From NCBI RefSeq assembly GCF_963667555.1, contig NZ_OY763421.1:2125562-2189561 (forward strand): a stretch of 64,000 bases of DNA. The letters run 5' to 3'. The notes beneath the pieces are model-generated. The model ran no database searches and was not told the DNA's origin. It saw only the letters and a list, made by a program, of their open reading frames with translations. Source of the stretch: an uncultured Methanolobus sp. Lineage in GTDB: Archaea > Halobacteriota > Methanosarcinia > Methanosarcinales > Methanosarcinaceae. Made by a program: the position numbers and the translations under genes. Shown here one piece after another: positions 18,409 to 26,574 of the stretch. Position 1 is the first letter of the stretch. Every line of letters starts with the position of its first letter.

Positions 18409-19311
18409 ATGAGCATTACAATTCCTGATGAGCTGCCAAAAGAAACCATCAATGAGCAGCAAGCACACTACGAAAGAATACAGGACGACAAAAAACATTC
18501 GTGGCTTAAGGTCTTCACCGGAGGGTTAGTACTCTACATCTTCGGAGTATTTGCACTCGCTGCAACCCGCAATACCAACATATTTCCTACAGTCGTCATG
18601 CTTGGGAATTTCCTTGTACCTATCACCTATGTTGCTTTCTTCTACCAGAGAAGGCATCTGAGCAAACTTGACCTGCCAACGACCGCCTGGGCGTTTTTTT
18701 ACGGCGGACTTCTTGGGGTACTGGCAGCAGCCACACTTGAACCAATATTCCTGTCACACCGCTCGTTATTCTACTCTTTTGAAGTAGGACTTATAGAAGA
18801 ATTTGCCAAAATAATCGGAGTACTGATAATTGCCAAACGCTGCTTCCATGATTCTGAAATGGACGGACTTATCCTCGGAGCAGCTTCAGGAATGGGGTTT
18901 GCGGCTCTGGAAAGTACAGGATACGCATTCACAGCTTTCCTCAATAGTGGAGGGAGTCTGTCACAAACAGTGCTCATAACTCTTGTAAGGGGAGTTATCG
19001 CACCAATAGGACACGGCACATGGACTGCAATACTTGTCAGTACAATGTTCCGGGAAAGCGGGCCACGGAAATTCCATATTAACCATAAGGTCATTGGCGC
19101 ATACATTACGGTGGCAACCCTGCATGGACTCTGGAACGGACTATCCGATGTCCTGTCACTGTTCCCGACAACACTATTCAATGTGTTCACCGGGCAGGTA
19201 TCCGTGGCAATCGTTGGATGTTATCTTTTGTGGAGACACTACAAGGAAGCAAAGAGACTACAGATAGAGCGTCTTATGCAGGGAACCCAGCATTCAGGAT
19301 GCTGGAAATGA
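18409..19311 (+). CDS. PrsW-family intramembrane metalloprotease
   Basis: Multi-spanning membrane protein of about 300 residues with the PrsW/CAAX-protease-like signature: EEFAK (EExxK type, about 134-138), the DGLILGAASGMGFAALE helix, and two histidine motifs, GHGTWT and HGLWN. In Bacillus, PrsW cleaves an anti-sigma factor; the archaeal substrate is unknown. I place the start at the ATG with GAGGT eleven bases upstream rather than at a TTG nine codons earlier. The next gene, also a membrane protein, follows after 36 bases on the same strand and may be co-transcribed. Confidence 0.85.
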   Translation: MSITIPDELPKETINEQQAHYERIQDDKKHSWLKVFTGGLVLYIFGVFALAATRNTNIFPTVVMLGNFLVPITYVAFFYQRRHLSKLDLPTTAWAFFYGGLLGVLAAATLEPIFLSHRSLFYSFEVGLIEEFAKIIGVLIIAKRCFHDSEMDGLILGAASGMGFAALESTGYAFTAFLNSGGSLSQTVLITLVRGVIAPIGHGTWTAILVSTMFRESGPRKFHINHKVIGAYITVATLHGLWNGLSDVLSLFPTTLFNVFTGQVSVAIVGCYLLWRHYKEAKRLQIERLMQGTQHSGCWK

Positions 19312-19347
19312 TTAAAGAATCACAAAATAATAAAGGCTGGATGAAAA

Positions 19348-19956
19348 ATGAGTTCCGAAAAAGATATTGAATGGGACATCGATGTTTCAATACTAACTAA
19401 CAAGTTCATACTTAATGAATTGCTTAAAGCTCTGGGAATTGCAGCACTGATCACAGCAGCAATTGTCGGACTGATAACGCTTCCATCTGTTCTGAGTGGA
19501 GATTATCATTCCTCAAGCAGCAATGCCAGAGATGCAAAATACGCACTGATCCTTATAGGCGCACTGTTCTTTTTTACAGCACTGTTCATTTTCGCATATT
19601 ACGGCAACAAATACATGCTTACCTATAACCTTGACAGCAAAGGCGTACAAACCATCACCAGAGAGAACCAGAAAGCGAAGAACAGCAAGATCAACTTCCT
19701 GCTAATATTCGCCGGACTGCTTACAGGAAATCCGACTGCTGCCGGCACAGGATTACTCGCTGCTTCGCACCAGAACCAGGATATTAAATGGAAGAAGGTA
19801 AAAAAAGCTACATTTTACCCTAAATCTAAGACAATTGCCCTTAAAGCAGGATTTGGGGAGAAAAGCATTGTCTTCTGCACACCGCAAAATTACGATTCGG
19901 TTGAGCAGTACATAAAAAATATGTGTAAAGACGATTGCAATATACGTGTAAAATGA
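19348..19956 (+). CDS. Unknown membrane protein, 202 aa
   Basis: Not recognised. Two strong membrane segments (about 28-48 and 67-88) and a weaker third (about 115-135, rich in Gly and Ala) are visible, followed by a basic beta-rich C-terminal domain of about 60 residues that is probably cytoplasmic and resembles a small PH-like domain only in outline. It lies 36 bases after the PrsW-like protease gene in the same direction; a functional link such as substrate or partner is possible but unsupported beyond position. Confidence 0.65.
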   Translation: MSSEKDIEWDIDVSILTNKFILNELLKALGIAALITAAIVGLITLPSVLSGDYHSSSSNARDAKYALILIGALFFFTALFIFAYYGNKYMLTYNLDSKGVQTITRENQKAKNSKINFLLIFAGLLTGNPTAAGTGLLAASHQNQDIKWKKVKKATFYPKSKTIALKAGFGEKSIVFCTPQNYDSVEQYIKNMCKDDCNIRVK

Positions 19957-19962
19957 GGATGA

Positions 19963-20664
19963 TCAGTCGTCCTCATATTCATCCTCTTCTGGCGTGGAAC
20001 CTTCCTCGCCCCATACTTCTTTCCATGCATCGTGTATATGCATGGCCTGCATTCCAAGCTCCTGCGGAGGAAACATGTCATTCTCAGGAGTATCACCGAT
20101 GGATATCACCTCACCTGCTTTCAGCCCAAGAAGCTTGAGAGCTTTCTCAAAGATACGTTTGTCAGGTTTCTTATAACCAAGATCCGATGAGAATATTATA
20201 TGGTCAAAATACTGATGGAAACCCAGAAAACGCAGTTCCGGCTCAGAAAATACACGCTGTCCGTTGGAAACTATGCATTTTGGAAGATCCCTGTATTTTT
20301 CCAGCAGCCTGATACTTTGCGGATATGCCTCTAACTTACGTAACGAAGCTGATCTGAAAAGGATAGAGCTTTCAGCTCCGAGTTTTTCCGAATCAACATC
20401 CCATATGGCAAAATCCCTGCATATGGACGCAAAGACATCCTCCACTTTTATCTCAGGATGAGCTTCACCTGTACTTTCCGCCATGGACGATGCCCTGCTC
20501 TTGTATTCATCCTTCAACTGGAAAGCATCGATGACCACACCATGATACTTCAGCCACTTGCTCACCGTATCGTAAGTATAGAAACTGCTTTCATCGGTGC
20601 TGATATCGATCAGTGTGCGATAGCAGTCAAATATCATTCCCTTTACCTGAGGGTTTTCAGACAT
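19963..20664 (-). CDS. HAD-superfamily hydrolase, 233 aa
   Basis: HAD phosphatase with unusual motif I: FDCYRTLID (14-22), where the second Asp is replaced by Tyr (DxCYRT), so classic phosphatase chemistry with the acid/base Asp is doubtful. Other motifs are normal: IVSNGQ (motif II), KKPDKRIF (Lys) and ISIGDTPENDMFP (motif IV). The C-terminus is a run of acidic residues. The ATG has GGAGG nine bases upstream, inside the end of the APH-type kinase gene, with which it overlaps by 22 bases; the two are thus translationally coupled and may act on one phosphorylated metabolite. Confidence 0.82.
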   Translation of the reverse strand: MSENPQVKGMIFDCYRTLIDISTDESSFYTYDTVSKWLKYHGVVIDAFQLKDEYKSRASSMAESTGEAHPEIKVEDVFASICRDFAIWDVDSEKLGAESSILFRSASLRKLEAYPQSIRLLEKYRDLPKCIVSNGQRVFSEPELRFLGFHQYFDHIIFSSDLGYKKPDKRIFEKALKLLGLKAGEVISIGDTPENDMFPPQELGMQAMHIHDAWKEVWGEEGSTPEEDEYEDD

Positions 20665-21602
20665 TCAATGGCCTCCTTTAAAAGATAGTTATAGTGAGGA
20701 TAATGGCGGTGCAGCCTTGCAGACCTCAGCAGCCCCAGGCTCATGAAGAAAGGAAGCGTTCTGGTGACATAACGGAAATCCTCTTCACTTCTGCTGTAAT
20801 GCCAGAGGAAATGTCCGATATACGGCTCTGCATTGTTTCCCGACCCTTTGTTCAGTTCAAAATAGTTCTTAAGTTCCGAGCACATTATTCCAAGATCCCT
20901 CACAGCATTACCATTCTCCCAGGAACTTTCAAAATCCAGGGCATATGGCACACCGTTTCGGAATATGTAATTGCACGGCGTTGCATCCCTGTGTACCATG
21001 CATCCTGAATACCGATCAATGAGTGAGCTGTGCCACCATTTTCCCAGCAGTTCATTGAAATACTGCCTTGTTGAATGGTCCAGACGGAGCTGGTCAAGCA
21101 CATGATGGAAATTAGCAAATTCACGTTCCTTATTGTAATACCCATCAGTATTGTCATGGAGCCTGCGCAGCATATAGGCAACTGACGTCAGGCGGTCATA
21201 AAGATGCCGTTCACTTTCCATGTAGGTGAAAAGAGACTTGCCTGATATGTATTCGGTCACAAGTACATGATTCATATCACTGCTTATGGTTATGGGTCTT
21301 GCAACATTGATGAATTGTTCCACTCGTTTGAGGTTATTGAATTCGTTTGTCATTGCCTCGTAAGCGTTATACCTTTTCATCTTACCACAGGGTTCACCGA
21401 AGAATTTCGCTATCACACTGTAATGCTCGTCACGGAACTTATAACGGCAGACAGTATGAGAAGACGGAGAGTACCTGAACACATCAACGGCACAGTTCTT
21501 ATTGTGTATCCTGTCACCAAGTATCCAGACAAGCCAGTCCCTGAAACTGTCTCCGGGATAAAGAGTATTTACGTATTTTTTCAAAAATTCATGTCCCCAC
21601 AA
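20643..21602 (-). CDS. Aminoglycoside-phosphotransferase-like small-molecule kinase
   Basis: A 319-residue protein kinase-like fold enzyme. VHRDATPCNYIF is the catalytic loop (Brenner-type HxDxxxxN) and ALDFESSWENG supplies the metal-binding Asp; the N-lobe includes VLVTEYISGKSLF as hinge. APH-family kinases phosphorylate sugars, choline, homoserine and antibiotics; the substrate here is unknown. The start is a TTG without a clear ribosome site, the weakest point of the call, but no better downstream codon exists before the kinase core. Coupled to the downstream HAD gene. Confidence 0.8.
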   Translation of the reverse strand: MWGHEFLKKYVNTLYPGDSFRDWLVWILGDRIHNKNCAVDVFRYSPSSHTVCRYKFRDEHYSVIAKFFGEPCGKMKRYNAYEAMTNEFNNLKRVEQFINVARPITISSDMNHVLVTEYISGKSLFTYMESERHLYDRLTSVAYMLRRLHDNTDGYYNKEREFANFHHVLDQLRLDHSTRQYFNELLGKWWHSSLIDRYSGCMVHRDATPCNYIFRNGVPYALDFESSWENGNAVRDLGIMCSELKNYFELNKGSGNNAEPYIGHFLWHYSRSEEDFRYVTRTLPFFMSLGLLRSARLHRHYPHYNYLLKEAIECLKTLR

Positions 21603-21756
21603 ACTGAGTAGTATATACTCTATTAACTTCTATATAGGACTATATGTGCCTATAAAAAGTAAAGTGTGCGACATGAACTTTTGAAATAGTTCAGAACAAT
21701 ACCCTATCAATGATTATTTTCTTAAGGCAGATTTACGATACCAATCATCCTGAACC

Positions 21757-22557
21757 TCACAGATAGCCAAAACCATCAACACATTCCTTCAGCACTGCGA
21801 AGCGGTCTACAAGGCCTACTATCTTGTTGTTATTGGTCACGCAGATACGTCCCACATCACGATGATTCAGTTCTTCGATGGCTTTTGATATGGTTGTCTC
21901 CGGACTTATGGAATAAAGCGGAGTGGACATCAGGCGCTCGACTTTAGGAGAATCTCCTGAGCCGGTGCTGTGCATGTCACCGGAACGGTCTCTTATCCTT
22001 GCAAAACCGGCTTTTATAATGTCACTGCGTGTTATCATGCCCATTGCCTCATTCTCATGAGAGATCACTGGTATTCCTGAGAAATCCCACTCAAGCATAT
22101 TACCCCATATCTTTGCAATGCGGTCATCAGGATAAGCAGTCAGAACCCTGGCATTCATTATATCCCTAACCAGCTTTGGTTCCATTTTGGATATGTGGGC
22201 ATTCCTCAGAATATTCTTATCACTCAGTATACCCACAATGGTCCTGTCAGTTGAGGATCTTACAACCGGACAGCGGTGCTGCCTTGCCTGAAGAAGAAGC
22301 TTTGCAGCGTCTCTAACTTCAGTTTCTGGAGTTAGAAGAGGTGTCTCGCGTATGTAACCTCTTACCGTTACATCTGATTTGCTTGACTTTATTCTCAATA
22401 TATCCTGATCATCGAGCATTCCAAGTACAGAACCGTTATCGTTGAGTACCGGAAGTCCGTGCAGATGATTATCACGCAATACCTGCCTGGCGTGTGTCAT
22501 GAAATCACTTTCATTCACACAGACCAGGTCTGTGGCCATTATATCTCCGACTTTCAT
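21757..22557 (-). CDS. Four-CBS-domain protein
   Basis: A 266-residue protein consisting of two Bateman modules (four CBS repeats, about 1-60, 62-125, 130-195 and 205-266); each repeat shows the PVxxxxGxxxGxxxxxDI pattern, for example GLPVLNDNGSVLGMLDDQDI. CBS pairs bind adenine nucleotides or S-adenosylmethionine and sense energy or metabolite status. There is no fused effector domain, so it must act on a partner. The ATG chosen has GGGAGTG six bases upstream; a start 19 codons earlier would add a Ser/Gly leader with no homology. Stands alone. Confidence 0.88.
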   Translation of the reverse strand: MKVGDIMATDLVCVNESDFMTHARQVLRDNHLHGLPVLNDNGSVLGMLDDQDILRIKSSKSDVTVRGYIRETPLLTPETEVRDAAKLLLQARQHRCPVVRSSTDRTIVGILSDKNILRNAHISKMEPKLVRDIMNARVLTAYPDDRIAKIWGNMLEWDFSGIPVISHENEAMGMITRSDIIKAGFARIRDRSGDMHSTGSGDSPKVERLMSTPLYSISPETTISKAIEELNHRDVGRICVTNNNKIVGLVDRFAVLKECVDGFGYL

Positions 22558-22744
22558 TGATTCACTCCCTGAATGTGAACCATTATATGCTGAACTGCGG
22601 CTTCCCCTGCGCACAGACAGCCATTCACTCCATTATATAATATGCTTCACAAGTATTTGAAACTAAAGATTACAACACTGGATGTATGAGAGAAATATCA
22701 CTGCTACCCGTTAACTATTAAGTAAAAGGGAACAAAGCAGGATT

Positions 22745-23131
22745 ATGAGTTATTCAATTCTTATGATTATGGTCCTTGTAATACTCCTAACCGGACTTGT
22801 GATGTCGTATTTTGCTTTCAAGCTCAAGAGGGAAGAGTACAAGAGTACTGGAAAATATCCCAGAGGTCATTATATGGGCCAGGGACTTGCAATAGGTATT
22901 GCGATAGGCATCCCGGTTGCGTTAGTTCTTAACAATATCTTCCTGGGATATATGATAGGTCTTGTAATCGGAACCATACTTGGAAGCCGCAATGAGAAGA
23001 AACACGAGAATGAACTCAGACCTCTTACACCAAAGGAAAGAGAACTCAGAAAGAAAATGGTCCTTGTTTTTGGAGCACTTTTCATTCTTGGAATTATTAT
23101 GTTTGTAGCAATGGTGCGTTTTAACCTTTGA
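22745..23131 (+). CDS. Small membrane protein, 128 aa
   Basis: Three membrane segments are evident (residues 4-24, 46-78 as a Gly-rich pair, 104-125) with a basic cytoplasmic loop containing RNEKKHENELRPLTPKERE. Similar small proteins of unknown function are common in methanogens; I do not recognise a named family. The gene is divergent from the CBS gene and ends one base before the end of the gamma-carbonic anhydrase-like gene on the other strand. Confidence 0.7.
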   Translation: MSYSILMIMVLVILLTGLVMSYFAFKLKREEYKSTGKYPRGHYMGQGLAIGIAIGIPVALVLNNIFLGYMIGLVIGTILGSRNEKKHENELRPLTPKERELRKKMVLVFGALFILGIIMFVAMVRFNL

Positions 23132-23644
23132 TCATTGTTCCTGAGACTTATATTCGTGCAGCAGTTTGACATAAACGGCTGCATTCTCTTTTATGCCAGC
23201 GATCTCATCTTCCGTGAGCTGCCTGATAACTTTTGCAGGAACTCCCATGACCATGCTCCCGGTAGGGATCTTCTTCCCCGGCGGCACAAGTGCATTTGCC
23301 CCGATAATGCAGTTCTCTCCAATCTCCGCACCGTCCAGCACTGTTGAGTTCATCCCAATGAGCACGTTGCTTGCGATCTTACATCCATGGACCACGGCAC
23401 AGTGACCGATTGTTACATCGTCACCTATGTCTGCACGAGATGTGTCAGAAATGTGTATCACAACGTTGTCCTGAACGTTTGTGCGTTTCCCTATACGAAT
23501 CGGATTTGCATCACCACGAATTACAGCACCGAACCACACGCTGGACTCTTCTCCCATAACTACATCACCAATTACAGTAGCGTTGTCGGCCACGAAAGCA
23601 GAATCCGAGATATCAGGATATAAAGATCTGAATTTGAGGATCAT
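23132..23644 (-). CDS. Gamma-carbonic anhydrase-like hexapeptide protein
   Basis: Left-handed beta-helix protein of the YrdA/PaaY/Cam group. Hexapeptide repeats run from about residue 15 to 140, and the three metal-binding histidines appear as VVIHISDT, GHCAVVHGC (two His), the arrangement in gamma-carbonic anhydrases. Residues for the acidic proton-shuttle loop of Cam are not present, so it is more like CamH/YrdA than Cam. I take the ATG at 23644 (MILKFRSLYP), which fits family N-termini and has GTGATT just upstream; a GTG three codons earlier is the alternative. Confidence 0.87.
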   Translation of the reverse strand: MILKFRSLYPDISDSAFVADNATVIGDVVMGEESSVWFGAVIRGDANPIRIGKRTNVQDNVVIHISDTSRADIGDDVTIGHCAVVHGCKIASNVLIGMNSTVLDGAEIGENCIIGANALVPPGKKIPTGSMVMGVPAKVIRQLTEDEIAGIKENAAVYVKLLHEYKSQEQ

Positions 23645-23690
23645 TTGAATCACGTTTTACAAAAGAGGTTATTAAAAATGATTTTGTTAA

Positions 23691-23822
23691 TCATTTTTGC
23701 GTATAAGAATTTTGAGAATCTTCCTTGTTCTTGTCGCTTTCTTTTTCCGGTTCTCCAAAGTCAATTACAAGATGATTACATCTTCCACTTTTTGCTCCAC
23801 ATATCTTACAATATCTTGGCAT
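23691..23822 (-). CDS. 43-aa Cys/His microprotein (CxxC...CxxH)
   Basis: A very short gene with strong support: an AGGAGGAGA ribosome site lies eight bases before ATG, and the product begins MPRYCKICGAKSGRCNHL, giving CxxC-x6-CxH, a compact zinc-finger-like or metal-binding motif at residues 5, 8, 15 and 17. The remaining 25 residues are acidic and polar (DFGEPEKESDKNKEDSQ). It is followed 47 bases later by the gamma-carbonic anhydrase-like gene on the same strand. No named family comes to mind. It could bind zinc and act in RNA or protein interactions, but that is inference from the motif alone. Confidence 0.7.
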   Translation of the reverse strand: MPRYCKICGAKSGRCNHLVIDFGEPEKESDKNKEDSQNSYTQK

Positions 23823-23926
23823 GGAATTCTCCTCCTCAGGTAATTAGGTCATGTTAGTAAAATAAACCTGTGGGTGTTTTTTCATTTCCACAAAAACAAC
23901 CTGCAACCTAAAAACGACGTAACCAT

Positions 23927-24105
23927 CCGCCGAAGGCGGCACATTCCCATGATACTATACAGAAGATTTTCCAGAAATCGTTCATTTATACTAAGAATTC
24001 TACAGAGGGACAGTAAGAACGTACAAGTTATTAATGTAGATTTTTTGTATTGTTGGAAAACGCCGGCTTCGCCGGACCCTTCGGGATAACTCAAGTTATT
24101 CTTGA
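23927..24105. repeat. Cluster of short GC-rich hairpins between genes
   Basis: Four perfect inverted repeats occur in an otherwise AT-rich gap: CCGCC-GAA-GGCGG (23927-23939), CCGGC-TTC-GCCGG (24063-24075), CCC-TTC-GGG (24077-24085) and TCAAG-TTATT-CTTGA (24091-24105). Tri-loop TTC/GAA stems recall archaeal REP-like sequences. They lie downstream of the nitrilase-family gene and may end its transcript. Confidence 0.5.
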
Positions 24106-24124
24106 ACAGTTTAAGTAGATACGA

Positions 24125-24937
24125 TCAGTAAAGATCAGTCCTCATATCCTGCAGAATAGACCCGTTCTGTTTGATCTCTTTTGCTTTATCAAGGTTAATT
24201 TCCCCGAGGAGAACGGTTTCCTCGTTTCCGGCTTCTTCCAGAATACGACCCCAGCCATCCGTAATTAAGGAACCACCTGGATAGAGTGTGCGTTTTCCTT
24301 TTCCAACCCTGTTACAAGCTACGTGAGGAAGTTGGTTCTCGATGGCTCGGGAAATTGACATGATACGCCAGGGATGAGCGTAAAAATCCGGGATCTCGGC
24401 TGATGATACAAAAATGTCCGCGCCTTCAACTGCCAGTTTTCTTGAAACTTCAGGGTAGCGAATTTCGTTACATACGATGAGTCCGACTGAAAGGTCGTGC
24501 TTTTTCAGTTTGATGGGACCGATGCTGTTACCGGATGCAAAGTATTCTTTTTCCGGTCCGTAAAGCTGGACCTTGCGGTGTGAGCCTGCCAGTTTGCCGG
24601 ATTCGATACAGAAACCCAGATTATATTGAGATGGAGCCTGATCTTCTTTGTCTGCTATGTTTTTCTCTCTTCGTTCAATCATGGAGCCTGCAAGGATACA
24701 ATCGTGTTCTCTGGAAAAGTCGCATAGAATTTCAATTGTCGGACCCGGAACATCTTCTGCGACCTCTTCAATTCTGTCGTAACAAAATCCGGTAGAGAAT
24801 ACTTCAGGAAAAACAAGCAGCTCAGCTTCTCTTGAAACTGCTTCTTCCGCCATTTGAAGAGCATGATGGAGATTATCGTGTTTAGAGCAGACTGAGACAT
24901 TCATCTGGATGCAGGCAACTTTCACTGTTTCACTCAC
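24125..24937 (-). CDS. Nitrilase-superfamily carbon-nitrogen hydrolase (omega-amidase-like)
   Basis: A 270-residue CN-hydrolase with the catalytic triad in order: Glu in LVFPEVFSTG (about 45), Lys in SHRKVQLYGPE (about 119) and Cys in VGLIVCNEIRYPE (about 155). The shape of the motifs fits the omega-amidase/Nit2 and N-carbamoyl/beta-ureidopropionase-like branches; the substrate is not determinable. The nucleophile elbow CNEIRYPE is the family form. Cytoplasmic. It starts alone; upstream is a 490-base gap with no gene. Confidence 0.88.
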   Translation of the reverse strand: MSETVKVACIQMNVSVCSKHDNLHHALQMAEEAVSREAELLVFPEVFSTGFCYDRIEEVAEDVPGPTIEILCDFSREHDCILAGSMIERREKNIADKEDQAPSQYNLGFCIESGKLAGSHRKVQLYGPEKEYFASGNSIGPIKLKKHDLSVGLIVCNEIRYPEVSRKLAVEGADIFVSSAEIPDFYAHPWRIMSISRAIENQLPHVACNRVGKGKRTLYPGGSLITDGWGRILEEAGNEETVLLGEINLDKAKEIKQNGSILQDMRTDLY

Positions 24938-25431
24938 CTATGACTGCTGTATAAAGAAAGAACATATGATAAAGATAACCTGTAAACACGCATGAGGTTC
25001 TTATCCCATATGAATCCAGATATCATGGACTCTGTAGAAATCCTGCCGGGCAAATTTTAAAGTCAGCAGGTTGTTTTGTCAGGTCGATATTATCTACCAT
25101 ATTTTATGCTTAACTTAAGCAACCCCGAATGGTACGCGAAGCCGGTGCTTTTCCATATGAATCAAAATATGACATCCATAATGTCAGTAATCTTTTTTGC
25201 AGGATTTTTATTATCGCGAAGAATGAGTTGAACAGATAATAGGATTTAAGGAAAGACGGACAATAGAATGATTCTTTGCATAACTAAAAATGGGATTCTG
25301 GAAAATAGCAAGCAAATATGAAAGGCATGATATTGTTTTAAAGGATTGATGGATATTGCATGTTTTCTGCTATGCTGGAAAAAGTTTCAAGCGACGTTTT
25401 GAGATAGAGTCTATCACAATCCAACAAAATA
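24938..25431. other. Gene-free transition between host genes and accessory DNA
   Basis: I find no open frame with a ribosome site. A 21-base stretch at 25090-25110 (TTATCTACCATATTTTATGC plus T) is identical to 27616-27636 inside repeat copy A of the integrated element, too long to be chance even in AT-rich DNA. This suggests that related mobile DNA once extended to, or inserted on, this side of the present element boundary. Confidence 0.45.
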
Positions 25432-26331
25432 TTATGATTGAGGTATGCAAAATACATGTCTATGAATTTTCAAACTATTTATTTTAACCAACATTTTGTC
25501 AAATTTTCGTTTCATATCATCTGCGCTTTTTCGAGATATAATATTATGCCTTAATTGCCATTCTAAATCAAAAGCAAAAGCAGGCGCAACTCCAGTAATT
25601 GGTTTTTTTGTATTTTCGTCAACCAATTGAATTGGTGTTGTAGCTAATATCGTGATATAATCGTAGTTTTCATAAAAAGAGATTGAATTCTCTGTTATAT
25701 TTTCGTCATAATACGGTTTCAATACCAGATTAAACCCTTGAAAAGAAGTAATTACCTCTCTAGCTACTTTAGGTCCATTATTTAGTGTATTTAAAAAGGT
25801 TTGACTTAATTCAGGCCCATATATGAGATAATCCATTCTTGATATTTGCCACAATAAATCATAACTAGGCCACTTATTGCAAAAGTTCAAATCCTGCTCC
25901 TTTGAAATTATGAATATTTCGACTGTATTATATTTTGGGTTTTTTGTATCATCAAAATTAAAAAAAGTATGATCATTTTTTTTAGTGTAGATTTTTTCAC
26001 CTTTTTCTTTTACACCTACTTTACATAAAGGCACAGGAAAACTAGAATTGGAGGTAATATCAATTATATTCGAAAACGAATGTTTATACATTATTTCTGA
26101 GGAAGTGTCTTTAATATGAACTTTTGGAGCTTTTTTTTTGTTTTTGCTTGAGGAATGATATGTTAATTCTTTGTTAGTTGAATGGATTTCTGGACCGTTT
26201 TTGCCTAATTGCCAGTATTGAATTTGAAAATGGTTACCAAGTAGTGAAAATTTGAAATCAATAGTATCCTTGTTAAGTATAGGAATAATTCGAAGGATAT
26301 CACTTTTATCACTGATGAGTGCAAATTTCAT
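25432..26331 (-). CDS. Unknown AT-rich protein, 299 aa
   Basis: Not recognised. Cytoplasmic by appearance: no signal or membrane segment. The N-terminal half is rich in Lys, Ser and Asn; the C-terminal half looks like an alpha/beta domain (DYITILATTPIQLVDENTKK, AFAFDLEWQLRHNIISRKS) ending in a helical region with KRKFDKMLVKIN. Base composition and codon use match the mobile element, not the host, yet the gene lies just outside the left att copy. It is probably accessory, perhaps cargo of an earlier insertion at the same tRNA. Confidence 0.6.
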   Translation of the reverse strand: MKFALISDKSDILRIIPILNKDTIDFKFSLLGNHFQIQYWQLGKNGPEIHSTNKELTYHSSSKNKKKAPKVHIKDTSSEIMYKHSFSNIIDITSNSSFPVPLCKVGVKEKGEKIYTKKNDHTFFNFDDTKNPKYNTVEIFIISKEQDLNFCNKWPSYDLLWQISRMDYLIYGPELSQTFLNTLNNGPKVAREVITSFQGFNLVLKPYYDENITENSISFYENYDYITILATTPIQLVDENTKKPITGVAPAFAFDLEWQLRHNIISRKSADDMKRKFDKMLVKINSLKIHRHVFCIPQS

Positions 26332-26490
26332 ATTATATTGTAATCTTTCATTTTAGTTAAATTTTTTATGAGTTATGCCTGATAAATTTTCTCTAAAATA
26401 TAAAGAGAGCTTTGCGAAATAATATTGAAATCAACCACCTTAATCAAAACCAAAATCATAGACAATCTATTAACCCTCTAAAAATTCTCA

Positions 26491-26536
26491 TGCGGCTGCC
26501 GGGATTCGAACTCGGGTTCAAAGCTTGGGAAGCTCC
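26491..26536 (+). repeat. Left attachment-site copy (tRNA-Gly 3' half)
   Basis: Matches the tRNA-Gly gene from its 3' end through the anticodon stem with mismatches at positions 22, 25 and 31 of the repeat. To the right the sequence departs from the tRNA, so no complete tRNA can form; the D-arm and 5' acceptor strand are missing. One mismatch breaks a T-stem pair. The stretch is in frame with the integrase C-terminal part. Confidence 0.85.
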
Positions 26537-26574
26537 TCTGTAGCCGAATTTACCAATCGCACAACACAGTAAAC

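Noticed and set aside
26491..26574. A second tRNA-Gly gene
   Set aside because: Only the anticodon stem to 3' end matches; the 5' acceptor strand and D-arm are replaced and a T-stem pair is broken. It is the att duplicate.
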